A stretch of DNA of 64,000 bases from Pseudomonas graminis. GTDB lineage: Bacteria > Pseudomonadota > Gammaproteobacteria > Pseudomonadales > Pseudomonadaceae. Position 1 is the first letter of the stretch. Every line of letters begins with the position of its first letter. The notes under the pieces were generated by a model, which saw nothing but the letters and a program-made list of their open reading frames with translations, was not told the origin of the DNA and did no database searches. The stretch lies in assembly GCF_001705435.1 (NCBI RefSeq), contig NZ_MDEN01000068.1, positions 186,001 to 250,000 of the forward strand, given 5' to 3'. A program made the translations under genes and the position numbers. Positions 1-9,091 of this stretch are shown piece by piece.

Positions 1-108
1 CGTCGCTCAGTGTCCACGCGCCATTCATCTTCCACCGGGCACTAATCCTTCCTGATGCACCTCTGTCCTGTAAGCGCAGATTTCCTGCGACTCGTACTGG
101 AGGTCATC

Positions 109-327
109 ATGGGTATCGAAGACAACGGGCCGGATAACGCGTATCAGGGTCCTGCCGAGCCGGGCAGCGAAGAAGAGATTTATCCCGACACCCACGCGGA
201 TACCGAGTCAGCCCGGCAGGGTGAAGACGCGGCAACCGAAGCCCGAAACAAGGGGCTGGATGACATGGAGATTCCTGACAATCCTCCGGTCGATGAAGAC
301 GAAGCGTCCTCTTCGGGCAACCGCTAA
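109..327 (+). CDS. small acidic hypothetical protein (72 aa)
   Basis: The ATG at 109 is chosen because a GGAGG ribosome site lies just upstream at about 99-103; an upstream in-frame extension has no such site. The product is very acidic (many Asp and Glu), with no signal peptide, membrane segment or cysteine, and is probably disordered. I do not recognise a family. It stands alone and is followed directly by a hairpin terminator, so it is a monocistronic unit. Its company of small proteins (477, 1477 and 2015) resembles Pseudomonas stress-response neighbourhoods, but that is inference. Confidence 0.6.
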   Translation: MGIEDNGPDNAYQGPAEPGSEEEIYPDTHADTESARQGEDAATEARNKGLDDMEIPDNPPVDEDEASSSGNR

Positions 328-346
328 ACCTGTCCGGTTTCATCAG

Positions 347-371
347 ACCCCACCATTGTGTGGGGTTTTTC
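347..371 (+). terminator. Rho-independent terminator
   Basis: A 7-bp perfect stem (ACCCCAC at 347-353 with GTGGGGT at 360-366) around a 6-nt loop is followed by a run of T. It lies 20 nt after the stop codon of the small acidic protein gene. Confidence 0.85.
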
Positions 372-476
372 TTACAGCTCGAACTGTTTATTACACAAAA
401 TAGCCACTCGTCGGAACGCGCGCACTATCAAGGGGTTGGGCACTCCATTCATTAATCAAAAAATAAGGTGCCCCGG

Positions 477-695
477 ATGAGACCTCAGATCCACGACATT
501 CCCAACGCACTCGACCTGATCAGCGAGCTGGATCAGGCGACCGAGCAGATGATGTCTATCCCCGTCGAGCACATCGGCGGCGTGCAATGGGAAGAGGCTT
601 TCGTCCGGCAGCAGAGCGCCTTTAGAAAATGGCGCGATTATTTGTACTGCAAAGCCGATGAACGCCCGGCGGTTCGGCTGTTGAACATCGCCTGA
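477..695 (+). CDS. hypothetical small protein (72 aa)
   Basis: The ATG at 477 is preceded by AAGGTG at 465-470, which acts as the ribosome site; a GTG at 468 is an alternative start. The product is soluble, mixed-charge and probably helical, with no signal peptide and no motif I recognise. It sits alone between a terminator and a convergent acetyltransferase gene. It could be a conserved small Pseudomonas protein; nothing in the sequence gives a function. Confidence 0.5.
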   Translation: MRPQIHDIPNALDLISELDQATEQMMSIPVEHIGGVQWEEAFVRQQSAFRKWRDYLYCKADERPAVRLLNIA

Positions 696-754
696 TCTGC
701 GAACAGTACCGCCCGCATCAGGCTCAGCATGGGCGCGCACCTCTGCACGCTGCG

Positions 755-1309
755 CTAACGACGCCCCGCAATTCGTTCCACCGCGGCCAGCACCCTGGGC
801 CGCTGCGCCTGCCACTCACGTTTGGTGATACCCAGCAGCACCGCGCCGATCCGCTTGCCATCGCGCACGATGTGCTCCCGCCTTACTCCCTCAACCACGA
901 AGCCGAATTTCTGATGCATCTTGATCACCGCCGGGTTGATCTCGAGCACTTCGCAGTTGAGTTTCTCCAGCCCTGCGGCACCGAACGCGTGATCGAGCAG
1001 CCATAACTCCACCTGACTGCCAAGGCCTTTGCCCTGCAGCGTGGTGTCGAGGTAGAAGGCCCACTCTGCCGTGCCGTGGGTGCGGTTGATGGCACTCAGC
1101 GACACAACCCCCACCGGTGCGGCTTCAAGTACAACGACAAAGACCTGCTGCCGGGAGCTTGAGCGCAGTGCCTCAAGCCAGTTCAGGTGCTCGGCTTCGC
1201 TGATTTCATGGTCCGTGTACATGAACTTGCGCACGTCGGGCTGATTGCGCAGTTGCCGCACACGGGCTTGCTGCTCGACGGGCAGCTCAAGGATCGGCAC
1301 TACTTTCAT
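755..1309 (-). CDS. PseH-like GNAT N-acetyltransferase
   Basis: This 184-residue protein has the GNAT fold signature: an acetyl-CoA pyrophosphate loop (LQGKGLGS, about residues 92-99) and a C-terminal segment around KMHQKFGF. The arrangement (RNQPDVRKFMYTD near residue 22, then AEWAFYLD) resembles PseH, which acetylates UDP-4-amino-4,6-dideoxy-N-acetyl-altrosamine in pseudaminic acid synthesis. No pseB, pseC, pseF, pseG or pseI gene and no flagellin gene is in the window. It may therefore act on a sugar nucleotide made elsewhere or have another amine substrate. It is a single gene, convergent with the small gene at 477. The family call is firm and the substrate is inferred. Confidence 0.75.
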   Translation of the reverse strand: MKVVPILELPVEQQARVRQLRNQPDVRKFMYTDHEISEAEHLNWLEALRSSSRQQVFVVVLEAAPVGVVSLSAINRTHGTAEWAFYLDTTLQGKGLGSQVELWLLDHAFGAAGLEKLNCEVLEINPAVIKMHQKFGFVVEGVRREHIVRDGKRIGAVLLGITKREWQAQRPRVLAAVERIAGRR

Positions 1310-1476
1310 GGATTCCCTTTTGAACGCGTCATACGGCTGTTGAGTCCCTGTCCGGTCTGCGCGGCCAGCGGTGCTTGATCACGTGCCGCGCCGCATGGAG
1401 GGGTTTTTTCAAACTGGCTGGAACGAATCGATTGGCGTTTCAGTCAACCTTTCTCACACCCAGGAGGCAAAATATT

Positions 1477-1809
1477 ATGGCAAGCGATATCACCGAAAAA
1501 CTGCGTGACGATCTTTATCAGAAAACCCGTTCCGAGCTGAACACTTTTCTCGACGAGACCAATGCCTTGCTGGCGGCAGGGGATGCCTTGAATGAGGACC
1601 GCACTACTCAGGCCCGTGAGCGGCTGAAGGATTTTCTGGCCCGAGGCACCAGCGCGGTCACGGAAATCGAAATGGACGCCCAGCCTGCGCTGACCCGTGC
1701 GGTGGGTAACGCGAAATCCTACGTCACCACCCATCCGTGGGCGGCCGTCGGTGTTGCAGCGGGCCTGGGCCTGGCGGCCAGCCTGTTGCTCAAACGCAAC
1801 AGGGATTGA
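1477..1809 (+). CDS. DUF883 (ElaB/YqjD/YgaM) family membrane-anchored protein
   Basis: This 110-residue protein starts at the ATG at 1477, preceded by AGGAGG at 1462-1467. A long amphipathic helical N-terminal part (residues 1-80) is followed by a Gly/Ala-rich C-terminal membrane anchor (WAAVGVAAGLGLAASLLL) and a basic tail (KRNRD). This is the ElaB/YqjD layout: inner-membrane tail-anchored proteins that in E. coli bind ribosomes in stationary phase and help protect against stress. The next gene is a DUF2934 protein, also typical of this setting. Function is inferred from the family. Confidence 0.85.
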   Translation: MASDITEKLRDDLYQKTRSELNTFLDETNALLAAGDALNEDRTTQARERLKDFLARGTSAVTEIEMDAQPALTRAVGNAKSYVTTHPWAAVGVAAGLGLAASLLLKRNRD

Positions 1810-2014
1810 GGGGGCCATCGTGGTTCGCCGTCGATTTCCGGTGGATCCGTTAAGTCCGACCAGCGGCCGGCTTGCGTTCGCCGGCGCGTGCACGCCCGTC
1901 ATTTACCCTCGTTATCGGCTGGTACTGTTCATGGCGGGTACCGTAGCTGACGATGGATTCGGCACCGCTCTGGCGCCGGCCAATGTCTTGCGAAAGCATA
2001 AATGGGGGATACGC

Positions 2015-2218
2015 ATGAATGTCGACGAAGAAACTGTTCGTCAGTTGGCCCAGTTGATCTGGGAGACCGAAGGCAAGCCTGAAGGGCAGGAGTCCCGTCA
2101 TTGGGAAATGGCCACACGCCTGGCGGAGTCCGCTGCCATGGCGCCGGTCCGCACTTCAAGCAAGCACAAGGTCGATACGTTGTTCCCGTCGCCCGATGAG
2201 GCTGACCCCAACGCGTGA
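2015..2218 (+). CDS. DUF2934 domain protein
   Basis: This 67-residue protein starts at the ATG at 2015, preceded by GGGGGA. Residues 7-31 match the DUF2934 pattern: a helix with LIWETEGKPEGQESRHWEMA, in which the Gly-x-Pro-x-Gly turn and the following His-Trp are the family hallmark. DUF2934 proteins are short, have no known biochemical role and often sit near general stress genes. The 205 bp between the DUF883 gene and this one holds no other convincing gene. The gene runs convergently into the MFS gene with no clear terminator. Confidence 0.75.
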   Translation: MNVDEETVRQLAQLIWETEGKPEGQESRHWEMATRLAESAAMAPVRTSSKHKVDTLFPSPDEADPNA

Positions 2219-2291
2219 CAGGTCGAGAGCTCGCCCAGGTGCAGTGCCGGGGCGAAGCTCGGATCAACCTCGTATCAAACAGCTACCCGTT

Positions 2292-3503
2292 TCAGACCGA
2301 CCCTGAGGCTTGCCGTGCAAAACGGCGATCCGCCTGCCGCGCATCCATGAGCGCCCAATACCACATGCCCAGACCGCCCAGCGTCAATGCCGCTGCGGCA
2401 TAGCCCGTGGCCGGCAGACCGTAGCCCGCCGCAATGACCACGCCGCCCACCAACGGGCCGATGGCGTTGGCGACGTTGAACGCGCTTTGCACCAGCGCAC
2501 CCGCCAGGGATTGCGCATGGGGCGCAACGTCCATCAGGCGTGTTTGCAGGATCGCCGCCAGGCCGACGCCGCAACCGATGAAAAACACCAGCGGAATGAG
2601 CAGCCAGAGGTTGTCGGTGGCCGAGGGGTACAACGCCAGCACCAGCGCAGTGAAGCCCAGCGAGACGCCAGCGGCGAGCATCGTGGCGCGGTCGGCGGCC
2701 CAGCCACAGATCAGGTTGCCCACCGTGGTGCCCAGGCCGAACACCGCCATCACCACCGGAATCATGAAAGCCGAAGCGTGGGTGACCTCGATCAGCGTGG
2801 CCGCCAGATAGGTGTACACGCAGAAGATCCCGCCGAAGCCGATGCCGGCGATGCCCAGTGTCAGCCACACCTGCCGCGAGCGCAGTGCGTTAAGTTCACG
2901 CAACGGGCTGGCGTCGGTATCCGCAGGGGAAGCGGGCGCAAGGCAGCGAATCAGCACCGCGGTGATCGCGGCGAGGCCGGCGACGATGGCCATGCCCCAG
3001 CGCCAGCCGATGGTCTGGCCGATCCAGGTGGCGAACGGCACGCCGATGATGGTGGCGATGGTCAGCCCCATGAACACGCGGGAGACCGCTTGAGCACGGC
3101 GATTCTTCGGCACCAGGGACGCGGCCAGCAGCATCGCCACGCCAAAGTAGGCGCCATGGGGGAAACCGCTGAGAAAGCGGAAAAACACCAGCCATGGCAG
3201 CGAAGGGGCGACGGCGCTCAACGCGTTGGCGATTCCGATGAAAGCGGCGAGGGCCACCAGCAAGGCCCGGCGGGGCAGTCTGACGCCCAGGACCATGGTC
3301 ACTGGCGAGCCGATGACCACGCCCAGGGCGTAAGCACTGATTGCATGCCCGGCCAGCGGCTGGGTGACCTGAAAGTCACCGGCAATGAACGGCAGCAGGG
3401 TCATTGAGGCGAATTCGGTCGTGCCGATGGCGAAGGCGCCCATGGCGAGGGCGAACAGCAGCCAGCCCATGTTGAAATCATGCGGGGTGTGGGAGGTATT
3501 CAT
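2292..3503 (-). CDS. MFS transporter, DHA1/AraJ-like exporter
   Basis: This 403-residue integral membrane protein has about 12 hydrophobic segments. The start at 3503 (MNTSHTPHDF) is preferred over an upstream in-frame start that would add 11 unconserved residues. The N-terminal half contains the drug:H+ antiporter pattern GTTEFASM in segment 1 and a PRRALLVALA loop between segments 2 and 3, as in the AraJ/YdhP/NepI group of sugar or nucleoside efflux proteins. A soluble loop with SPADTDASP separates the halves. It is an isolated gene, divergent from nothing nearby and convergent with the DUF2934 gene. The substrate is unknown. Confidence 0.85.
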   Translation of the reverse strand: MNTSHTPHDFNMGWLLFALAMGAFAIGTTEFASMTLLPFIAGDFQVTQPLAGHAISAYALGVVIGSPVTMVLGVRLPRRALLVALAAFIGIANALSAVAPSLPWLVFFRFLSGFPHGAYFGVAMLLAASLVPKNRRAQAVSRVFMGLTIATIIGVPFATWIGQTIGWRWGMAIVAGLAAITAVLIRCLAPASPADTDASPLRELNALRSRQVWLTLGIAGIGFGGIFCVYTYLAATLIEVTHASAFMIPVVMAVFGLGTTVGNLICGWAADRATMLAAGVSLGFTALVLALYPSATDNLWLLIPLVFFIGCGVGLAAILQTRLMDVAPHAQSLAGALVQSAFNVANAIGPLVGGVVIAAGYGLPATGYAAAALTLGGLGMWYWALMDARQADRRFARQASGSV

Positions 3504-3638
3504 GGGGGATCGAGAAGGGTTTCCGGGAAGAAGCATGCTGTGATACTTGAAACCGATTTCAGTTCAACCCGGGAATGACTCAACCCTGAAGTGACGCCGG
3601 CTGACGCGGTTGGCGCATCAGTCGGCGGTTCAGTTCGA

Positions 3639-4799
3639 TCAGTCCTTGGGTTTGGCATCGGGCAGGGCGGCGCCCTTGGGCCACAGCATCCAGATCTGGC
3701 CTTGCTGCTTCATGTTGCCGGCCAGTTCGCCCGCCGCGTCACCGGTACCCCAGAACATGTCGGCGCGGACTTCGCCGGCAATGGCGCCGCCGGTGTCCTG
3801 CGCCGCCACCGGGCGCACCAGCGGCGTGCCGTCGGGGCGGGTCGAGGACAGCCACAACAGGCTGCCGAGGGGGATCACCTTGCGATCGATCGCCACGCTG
3901 TAGCCGGCGGTCAGCGGCACATTCAGCGAACCGCGCGGGCCTTCGGTGCTGTCCGGGCGCAGGGTGAAGAACACGTAGCTCGGGTTGCTGCCCAGCAGTT
4001 CATTGACGCGTTCGGGGTGCGCAATCGCCCAGTCGCGGATGCGGCCCATGGACACTTCGTCCTTGGTCAATTGGCCTTGCTCCACCAGCCAGCGGCCAAT
4101 CGGCTTGTACGGGTAGCCATTCTGATCGGCGTAGGCGATGCGCAGCTGACGGCCGCTTTCCAGCTGAACCCGACCCGATCCCTGGATCTGCAGGAACTGC
4201 AGGTCGATGGGGTTTTCCAGCCAGGCCAGCACGGGGGCACTGGCGCCTTTGGTGCCAATGGTGGCGGCGTCGTCATAGGGACGCAGCACTCGGCCATCCA
4301 GGCGCCCGCGCAGGCGCTTGCCCTTGAGCTCGGGATAGATACTGTCGAGATTGACGATGATCAGGTCATCGGGCACGCCATACACCGCCACCGGGTGCGC
4401 GTCATTGCGCTGCTCGCTGCCTTTATAGATCGGCTCGTAATAGCCGGTGATCAGCCCGTTGGCGCCGTGCTCGGAGGAGCGCAGGCTGTAGACCTGCAGC
4501 TGATTCTTGAGAAAGTCGCGCACCGCCGCAGGATTCTGCGGCACTTGGGCGGCGAGGGCGCATGTGCCGCCCCAGACCGGGTCCTTGGCCAGGCGTTTGC
4601 ACGCCGAAAACCAACTGTTGTAACCCGCCATCAGGTCGGTGTCGTTCACCGCCGGCAGTTTGTCCCACTCGACGCTGACGTAGGTCGTCGCTTCGGAGGG
4701 CTTGGTCTTCGGCGCGCCGCCGTCGCAGGCAGCGAGCAGGGCGATCAGTGGGGCGAGGCAGAATACGAAACGGCGCCAGTGCAGGCTTGTGGTCATCAC
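3639..4799 (-). CDS. mltA: membrane-bound lytic murein transglycosylase A
   Basis: This 386-residue lipoprotein has a signal peptide ending in a lipobox (LLAAC, Cys about 25), placing it in the outer membrane. The MltA barrel domain follows (GLITGYYEP, then LQIQGSGRVQL). A C-terminal 3D domain carries the catalytic aspartate in AAQDTGGAI (Asp about 335). MltA cleaves the MurNAc-GlcNAc bond of peptidoglycan to form 1,6-anhydro products during wall turnover. Length and motif order match the family (E. coli MltA is about 365 residues). It is transcribed alone. Confidence 0.95.
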   Translation of the reverse strand: MMTTSLHWRRFVFCLAPLIALLAACDGGAPKTKPSEATTYVSVEWDKLPAVNDTDLMAGYNSWFSACKRLAKDPVWGGTCALAAQVPQNPAAVRDFLKNQLQVYSLRSSEHGANGLITGYYEPIYKGSEQRNDAHPVAVYGVPDDLIIVNLDSIYPELKGKRLRGRLDGRVLRPYDDAATIGTKGASAPVLAWLENPIDLQFLQIQGSGRVQLESGRQLRIAYADQNGYPYKPIGRWLVEQGQLTKDEVSMGRIRDWAIAHPERVNELLGSNPSYVFFTLRPDSTEGPRGSLNVPLTAGYSVAIDRKVIPLGSLLWLSSTRPDGTPLVRPVAAQDTGGAIAGEVRADMFWGTGDAAGELAGNMKQQGQIWMLWPKGAALPDAKPKD

Positions 4800-5027
4800 G
4801 CGGGGTGTTTCCTGAAAATCATGCGAAGGCGGCTAGCTTGGTGAAAGCGAAGGGCTGCGTCAAATGGATGAGGGAATCATTTGCATGAAAGCTCACATGG
4901 CGGCCCAATCGCCCTGGACGCGCTGCGAATTTGCCGCCGATATTGCACTTTTTCGCCGTGGGCCGTTCTGACCATGGCCAGGACGCGGCGATAGACGCGG
5001 CGTCCCGTTGGTTAAAGCTTGGGATTG

Positions 5028-5777
5028 ATGCTCGCCGTGTTTTCTGTTTTATCCGTTTGCCGACGCCTGCGCCCGCTGTTTGCCCTGTGCATGCTTGGGC
5101 TCGGTTCTGCCGGGTGTACGCGCCAGGACGGCCAGGATGTCGCCACGCAGTTCAGCGAGACGCGGCCCCAGGAGTTCTTCCAGACCAGCGTAGACCGTAT
5201 GGCGACGCTGGCGATGGCCGACAACCTCGACAGCCTTTACCTGCTGATGAACAAACTCTACCTGCGCAACCCTGGGGAGTGGCGCAAGTCCGGCTTCGTC
5301 GATGCCGCGGCGGCCGAAAGCAACGTGCGGCAGGCCATCGAGCAGAAGAAGCCGTTGCCGCAGTTGGGCACGCGACGTGACCTGGCAGCGCTGAGCTACG
5401 CCCTGAGCCCTGAATTCCTTGGCGATCGCGTCGGCGCATTCATTTATGCCATCGGCAGCATGCTGGTCACGGCCCACGGCGGGCGCCTCGAATTCTTCAT
5501 GACCGACCAGATCAACCCGACGTTCGTCAACAATGCTGCGCGCAATATCGAAAAGGCCACCTGGCTGCTGAGCCAGCGGCAGAACGCCAATGGCGAGCTG
5601 CTGTTGTTCTCCAACGAGATTTCGGAGGAGGGCAGCAACCTCAGTTTCGCCACCGAGTTCGGCAAGATTGTGGCGCGCCTGGACCTGCTCACCCAGATGC
5701 TCGACGAGCGATATAGACGCATCGGTTTGAATTACGCCCAGAGCCTGCTGTTCCTGAATTTCCTTCCGGTGCAATGA
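5028..5777 (+). CDS. hypothetical lipoprotein
   Basis: This 249-residue protein has an N-terminal signal sequence rich in Leu and Cys that ends in a lipobox-like GSAGC (Cys about 30). The start at 5028 (MLAVFSVL) is chosen over a TTG three codons upstream. The mature part is mostly helical with many Leu, Ala and charged residues and no enzyme motif I can name. It ends 117 bp before the preferred start of the chemoreceptor on the same strand, so co-transcription is possible. The 228 bp upstream to mltA (divergent) holds the promoters of both genes. Confidence 0.75.
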   Translation: MLAVFSVLSVCRRLRPLFALCMLGLGSAGCTRQDGQDVATQFSETRPQEFFQTSVDRMATLAMADNLDSLYLLMNKLYLRNPGEWRKSGFVDAAAAESNVRQAIEQKKPLPQLGTRRDLAALSYALSPEFLGDRVGAFIYAIGSMLVTAHGGRLEFFMTDQINPTFVNNAARNIEKATWLLSQRQNANGELLLFSNEISEEGSNLSFATEFGKIVARLDLLTQMLDERYRRIGLNYAQSLLFLNFLPVQ

Positions 5778-5894
5778 CGCCCCGCTGTGCCGGAAAAAAC
5801 CTTTGCGCTATCCCTCATCCTTGTCGGCTTGCGGTCGATAGCTCCTCAGGAGTCTGCAAAAAACAACTATAAAATTCATGGCATGGGGTCGACG

Positions 5895-7889
5895 ATGTTT
5901 AAAACAGTGCAGGCGCGCTATACGGTCATATTTGTGACCTTGATTGTGGTCATCGCAGTGATCACCGAGCAGGGCATCGTACATTTCGTCACGCCCAAGG
6001 TGCGAGAGACCCAGGAAAAAGTGGTGCTGAGCCAGGTGGACCAGATCGGCACGCGAATTCTGTCGGACCTGGCGCGCGTAGAGGCTCAGTCCCGGGCGAT
6101 CACCCAGGCGGTTCCGCTGCTGGACAGCGATGGCATCGACACTGTGCTGCCAGGCCTGGTCGATCAGTACGGCGATCAGAAAGTCTTCGGCGGCGGCGTC
6201 TGGCCGATGCCGGACAAGCGCACCCCGGGGCGCAACAAACACAGCTCGTTTTTCCACCGTGACGGCAGTGGCCAGCTGGTGGTGAGCACGTTCTGGAACT
6301 CCGACCCTGCGCCCAACTACTGGGAACAGCCATGGCACCGCGCCGGGCAGAACGCACCCAAGGGCAAATGCGCCTGGGCGGCGGCCTATCAGGACGAAGC
6401 CAGCCCGCAACCGCGCACCAACTGCGCGATGGGCATCTACAAAGATGGCGCGCTCTACGGCGTTTCGACCATCGACGTCACCCTGGGCTTCTTCAACGGC
6501 CTGATCCAGGACAAGGAAAAAGACATTCAGGGTCAGGTGATGATCGTCGAGCGCGACGGCAAGATCCTGACCAACCAGAGCCGCATTCCCGGCGAAATCA
6601 TCCTCAAGAACGTCGCAGGCTTCAGCGGCCAGTCGATGTTCGCCAAGGCCATTCAGGACGGTCTGGGCAAGGTCTCTGGCGACGCTGTGTATTCCCGGGA
6701 ATACATCGACCCGCAACTGGGTGACCTGACCTTCTTCCTGCGCCCTGTGGTGGGCACGCCTTGGATGATCGCCACCTCGTTGCCAACCGCCATGCTCACC
6801 GCCAGCAGCACCGAAGTGCTGAAGACCCTGGGCTGGCTGCAGATTCCCCTGGTCATTCTGTTGCTGGTGGTGCTGGGCTTTGCCTTCCATCGCTTGCTGG
6901 CACGGCTGACCGTTCTGCGCACCAACATCGACGCGCTGTCTTCGGGTGAGGCCGACCTGACCCGTCGCATTCCGATCAAGGGCGAGGATGAACTGGACGC
7001 TGTCGGCCACTCGGTCAACAAGTTCATCGCCTTCCAGCAAGCGATGATTGTCGAGGTGCGCAGCGGCACCGAGCAGATCTCTGCCGGGCTGGTGCAATTG
7101 CAGGATCAGTCGCGCAACATCAACCAGATCCTCAACCGCCACGCCTCGGAAACCGACCAGGCGGTGACCGCGATCAACGAGATGAGCGCCACCGCCGACA
7201 GCGTCGCCGAGAACGCTACGCAGACGGCGAGCTTTACTCAATCGGCGAACGATGCCGCGCAGCGCTCCCGGGACGTCGTCGACGAAGCGTCGGTCAGCGT
7301 GCGGGCGCTGGTGGCCGAGGTCGAAGAAGCGACGAAGTACGTTCAGGAAATGCAGGTCGATGCCAAACGCATCACCGATGTGCTCGGTGTCATCGGCGGC
7401 ATCGCCCAGCAAACCAACCTGCTGGCGCTGAACGCGGCCATCGAAGCGGCGCGGGCGGGTGAGCAGGGCCGAGGCTTTGCGGTGGTGGCCGACGAAGTGC
7501 GGGCGCTGGCCGGTCGTACCCAGCAGAGCACATCGGAGATCAACGAGATGCTCGCGCGGCTGGAACAGGGCGTGAGCACTGCGGTGGGCGCGATGGAGAA
7601 AACCAAGGTCAGTTGCCAGTCGACGGCCGACCGTACGTCCCGCGTCAACGAAGGCCTGGACGGGATGGCCGGTTCGGTGCTGCGCATCCATGACCTGAGC
7701 GCGCACATTGCAACGGCGGCAGAGGAGCAGAGCGCGGTGACCGAGGAGATCAACCAGAACATGATCGCCATTCGGCACATGGTCGGTGAACTGGTGGGCT
7801 GTGGTCAGCAGACCGACACCAGCGTCGAGGCGCTGATGGCGTCCAACGAGCGGCTGGTGGCGATGATCGATCGCTTCCAGGTTCGCTAA
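5895..7889 (+). CDS. methyl-accepting chemotaxis protein with double Cache sensor
   Basis: This 664-residue chemoreceptor starts at the ATG at 5895; an ATG at 5883 is possible but lacks a ribosome site. Transmembrane helix 1 is at about 10-30. A periplasmic dCache-type domain follows to about residue 310, with several Trp- and Pro-rich ligand-pocket segments (WPMPDKR, TFWNSDP, YWEQPWH). A second transmembrane helix lies near 315-335, then HAMP and the cytoplasmic signalling domain with the hairpin QQTNLLALNAAIEAARAGEQGRGFAVVADEVR split over two helices. dCache domains often bind amino acids or organic acids, and the ligand here is unknown. A terminator follows. Confidence 0.92.
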   Translation: MFKTVQARYTVIFVTLIVVIAVITEQGIVHFVTPKVRETQEKVVLSQVDQIGTRILSDLARVEAQSRAITQAVPLLDSDGIDTVLPGLVDQYGDQKVFGGGVWPMPDKRTPGRNKHSSFFHRDGSGQLVVSTFWNSDPAPNYWEQPWHRAGQNAPKGKCAWAAAYQDEASPQPRTNCAMGIYKDGALYGVSTIDVTLGFFNGLIQDKEKDIQGQVMIVERDGKILTNQSRIPGEIILKNVAGFSGQSMFAKAIQDGLGKVSGDAVYSREYIDPQLGDLTFFLRPVVGTPWMIATSLPTAMLTASSTEVLKTLGWLQIPLVILLLVVLGFAFHRLLARLTVLRTNIDALSSGEADLTRRIPIKGEDELDAVGHSVNKFIAFQQAMIVEVRSGTEQISAGLVQLQDQSRNINQILNRHASETDQAVTAINEMSATADSVAENATQTASFTQSANDAAQRSRDVVDEASVSVRALVAEVEEATKYVQEMQVDAKRITDVLGVIGGIAQQTNLLALNAAIEAARAGEQGRGFAVVADEVRALAGRTQQSTSEINEMLARLEQGVSTAVGAMEKTKVSCQSTADRTSRVNEGLDGMAGSVLRIHDLSAHIATAAEEQSAVTEEINQNMIAIRHMVGELVGCGQQTDTSVEALMASNERLVAMIDRFQVR

Positions 7890-7916
7890 CCGGCGATCCA
7901 TTCACTCGCGCAAAGC

Positions 7917-7948
7917 AAAGCCGGAGCCCAAGAAGCGCCGGCTTTTTT
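7917..7948 (+). terminator. Rho-independent terminator
   Basis: An 8-bp stem, AAAGCCGG at 7917-7924 with CCGGCTTT at 7938-7945, ends in a T run. It lies 28 nt after the chemoreceptor stop codon. The stem is A-rich on its left flank, so it may also act for the CBS gene arriving from the right. Confidence 0.85.
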
Positions 7949-7972
7949 GTGGGGCGCAGAAGGTGTCTGGGC

Positions 7973-8419
7973 TCAGTAACTTTCGCCGCGAATGTATTCC
8001 TGCATTTTCTCGATCAGCCTGGCCTGTTCGGCAATGGCCGCCTTGACCAGGTCGCCGATGGACAGCAAACCGATCAGTCGGCCTTCGTCCACCACCGGCA
8101 AATGGCGCAGCCGGCGGTCGGTCATGATGTTCATGCAGTGCTCGACCGTGTGCTGCGAGCCCACGGTCTGTACGTCGTGGGTCATGATGTCGCTGACCGG
8201 GGTCCCGGCCGAAGCGCGGCCCTTGAGCTCCATCTTGCGGGCGTAATCCCGCTCGCTGACGATGCCGACCACCTTGCCGTCGCGCACCACCGGGACAGCA
8301 CCGATGTTCTTTTCGGACATCAGCTTGATCGCCTCGAGGACCATCTCCCCGGGCCCGACGGTGTGGACGTCAGCGTGGTGCGGGTCTTTCAACTTCAGTA
8401 GTTCGGCTACGGTCGTCAT
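7973..8419 (-). CDS. CBS-pair domain protein
   Basis: This 148-residue protein consists almost only of two tandem CBS motifs (about residues 10-65 and 75-130). Each has the typical GAVPVVRDGKVVGIVSERD or LRHLPVVDEGRLIGLLSIGD layout. CBS pairs (Bateman modules) bind adenosyl nucleotides and act as regulatory sensors, often as dimers. The start at 8419 is backed by a GAGAGG ribosome site; the longer reading frame upstream is not conserved. It is a stand-alone gene and its partner is unknown. A perfect 8-bp hairpin lies in its leader. Confidence 0.9.
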   Translation of the reverse strand: MTTVAELLKLKDPHHADVHTVGPGEMVLEAIKLMSEKNIGAVPVVRDGKVVGIVSERDYARKMELKGRASAGTPVSDIMTHDVQTVGSQHTVEHCMNIMTDRRLRHLPVVDEGRLIGLLSIGDLVKAAIAEQARLIEKMQEYIRGESY

Positions 8420-8447
8420 GCTGGCCTCTCCGGCGCGTTTCTTGTGA

Positions 8448-8468
8448 GCACGGCCAATTCGGCCGTGC
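8448..8468 (-). other. hairpin in leader between avrF-like and CBS genes
   Basis: GCACGGCC at 8448-8455 and GGCCGTGC at 8461-8468 form a perfect 8-bp stem with a 5-nt loop. No T run follows on the minus strand. It could weakly end the effector-operon transcript or be a leader structure of the CBS gene. Confidence 0.4.
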
Positions 8469-8579
8469 ATAGAGAATCGTCGAGAGATGGCATTCCGGCA
8501 AGTTTGAAAGCGCCATGCCCGGCCCTGAAAGCGTCACCGCCCCGATTTCCCGTGGCCGCGTCGGTGGGCTGGCGCGAGG

Positions 8580-9035
8580 TCAGCCGATCCGCCGCGACAG
8601 GCCGCCCTGTCCCTGCGCGTGCATCGGTGCTTTTGCCGGTGATGCCGCGCGCTGCTGCAGCAGACCGGCAACGTCACGGGTCTGCAGCACGAACCCTTGC
8701 ACCCAGTCCACGAAGGTCATCTCGTCCAGTGCCTTGAGCGGCAGTTGCGTGCACAGGCGAACCGCCTGTTGCTCATCCAGGGCCAGCCAGCAGCCACTCA
8801 TGGCGCCGCTGTCGAAGTTGAGCCGCATCAGCCGCTCATACAGGCTCGGGTCGGGGCGCAGCGACAGTTTGCAATGCAGAATCGCGACGTCGCCCGCCGT
8901 CGGTACCTCGATGATCACCACTTCGCGGCCCTCATCGAACAGCGCGCACACGCCGTTTTCGAGTTGCAAGGCGGTGCCCAGTCGTTTGCCCAGTGCCTGA
9001 ATGCAGGCGTCTGCGTGTGTCGTTGTGTTCATCAT
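8580..9035 (-). CDS. AvrF/DspF-family type III chaperone
   Basis: This 151-residue acidic protein has the CesT/class I chaperone pattern: an N-terminal helix (ACIQALGKRLG), a strand pair around LENGVCALFDEG, and a LYERLMRLNFD segment followed by GCWLALDEQQAVRLCTQLPL. It lies 56 bp downstream of the AvrE-family effector gene on the same strand, exactly as dspF follows dspE and avrF follows avrE. Such chaperones stay in the bacterial cytoplasm and keep the effector in a secretion-competent state. The C-terminal tail (Ala, Gln and Gly rich, from about residue 130) is longer and less ordered than usual. The specific pairing is inferred from position. Confidence 0.85.
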   Translation of the reverse strand: MMNTTTHADACIQALGKRLGTALQLENGVCALFDEGREVVIIEVPTAGDVAILHCKLSLRPDPSLYERLMRLNFDSGAMSGCWLALDEQQAVRLCTQLPLKALDEMTFVDWVQGFVLQTRDVAGLLQQRAASPAKAPMHAQGQGGLSRRIG

Positions 9036-9091
9036 TTGCGGTGTCCTGTCCGGGGTTTCGATTCGATCAATAGAGGGGCGGGCGCGGCGGC

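Noticed and set aside
5808..7901. 697-codon open frame antisense to the chemoreceptor gene
   Set aside because: It is a GC-rich shadow: His/Arg/Asp-rich with no family pattern, while the plus strand encodes a complete chemoreceptor.
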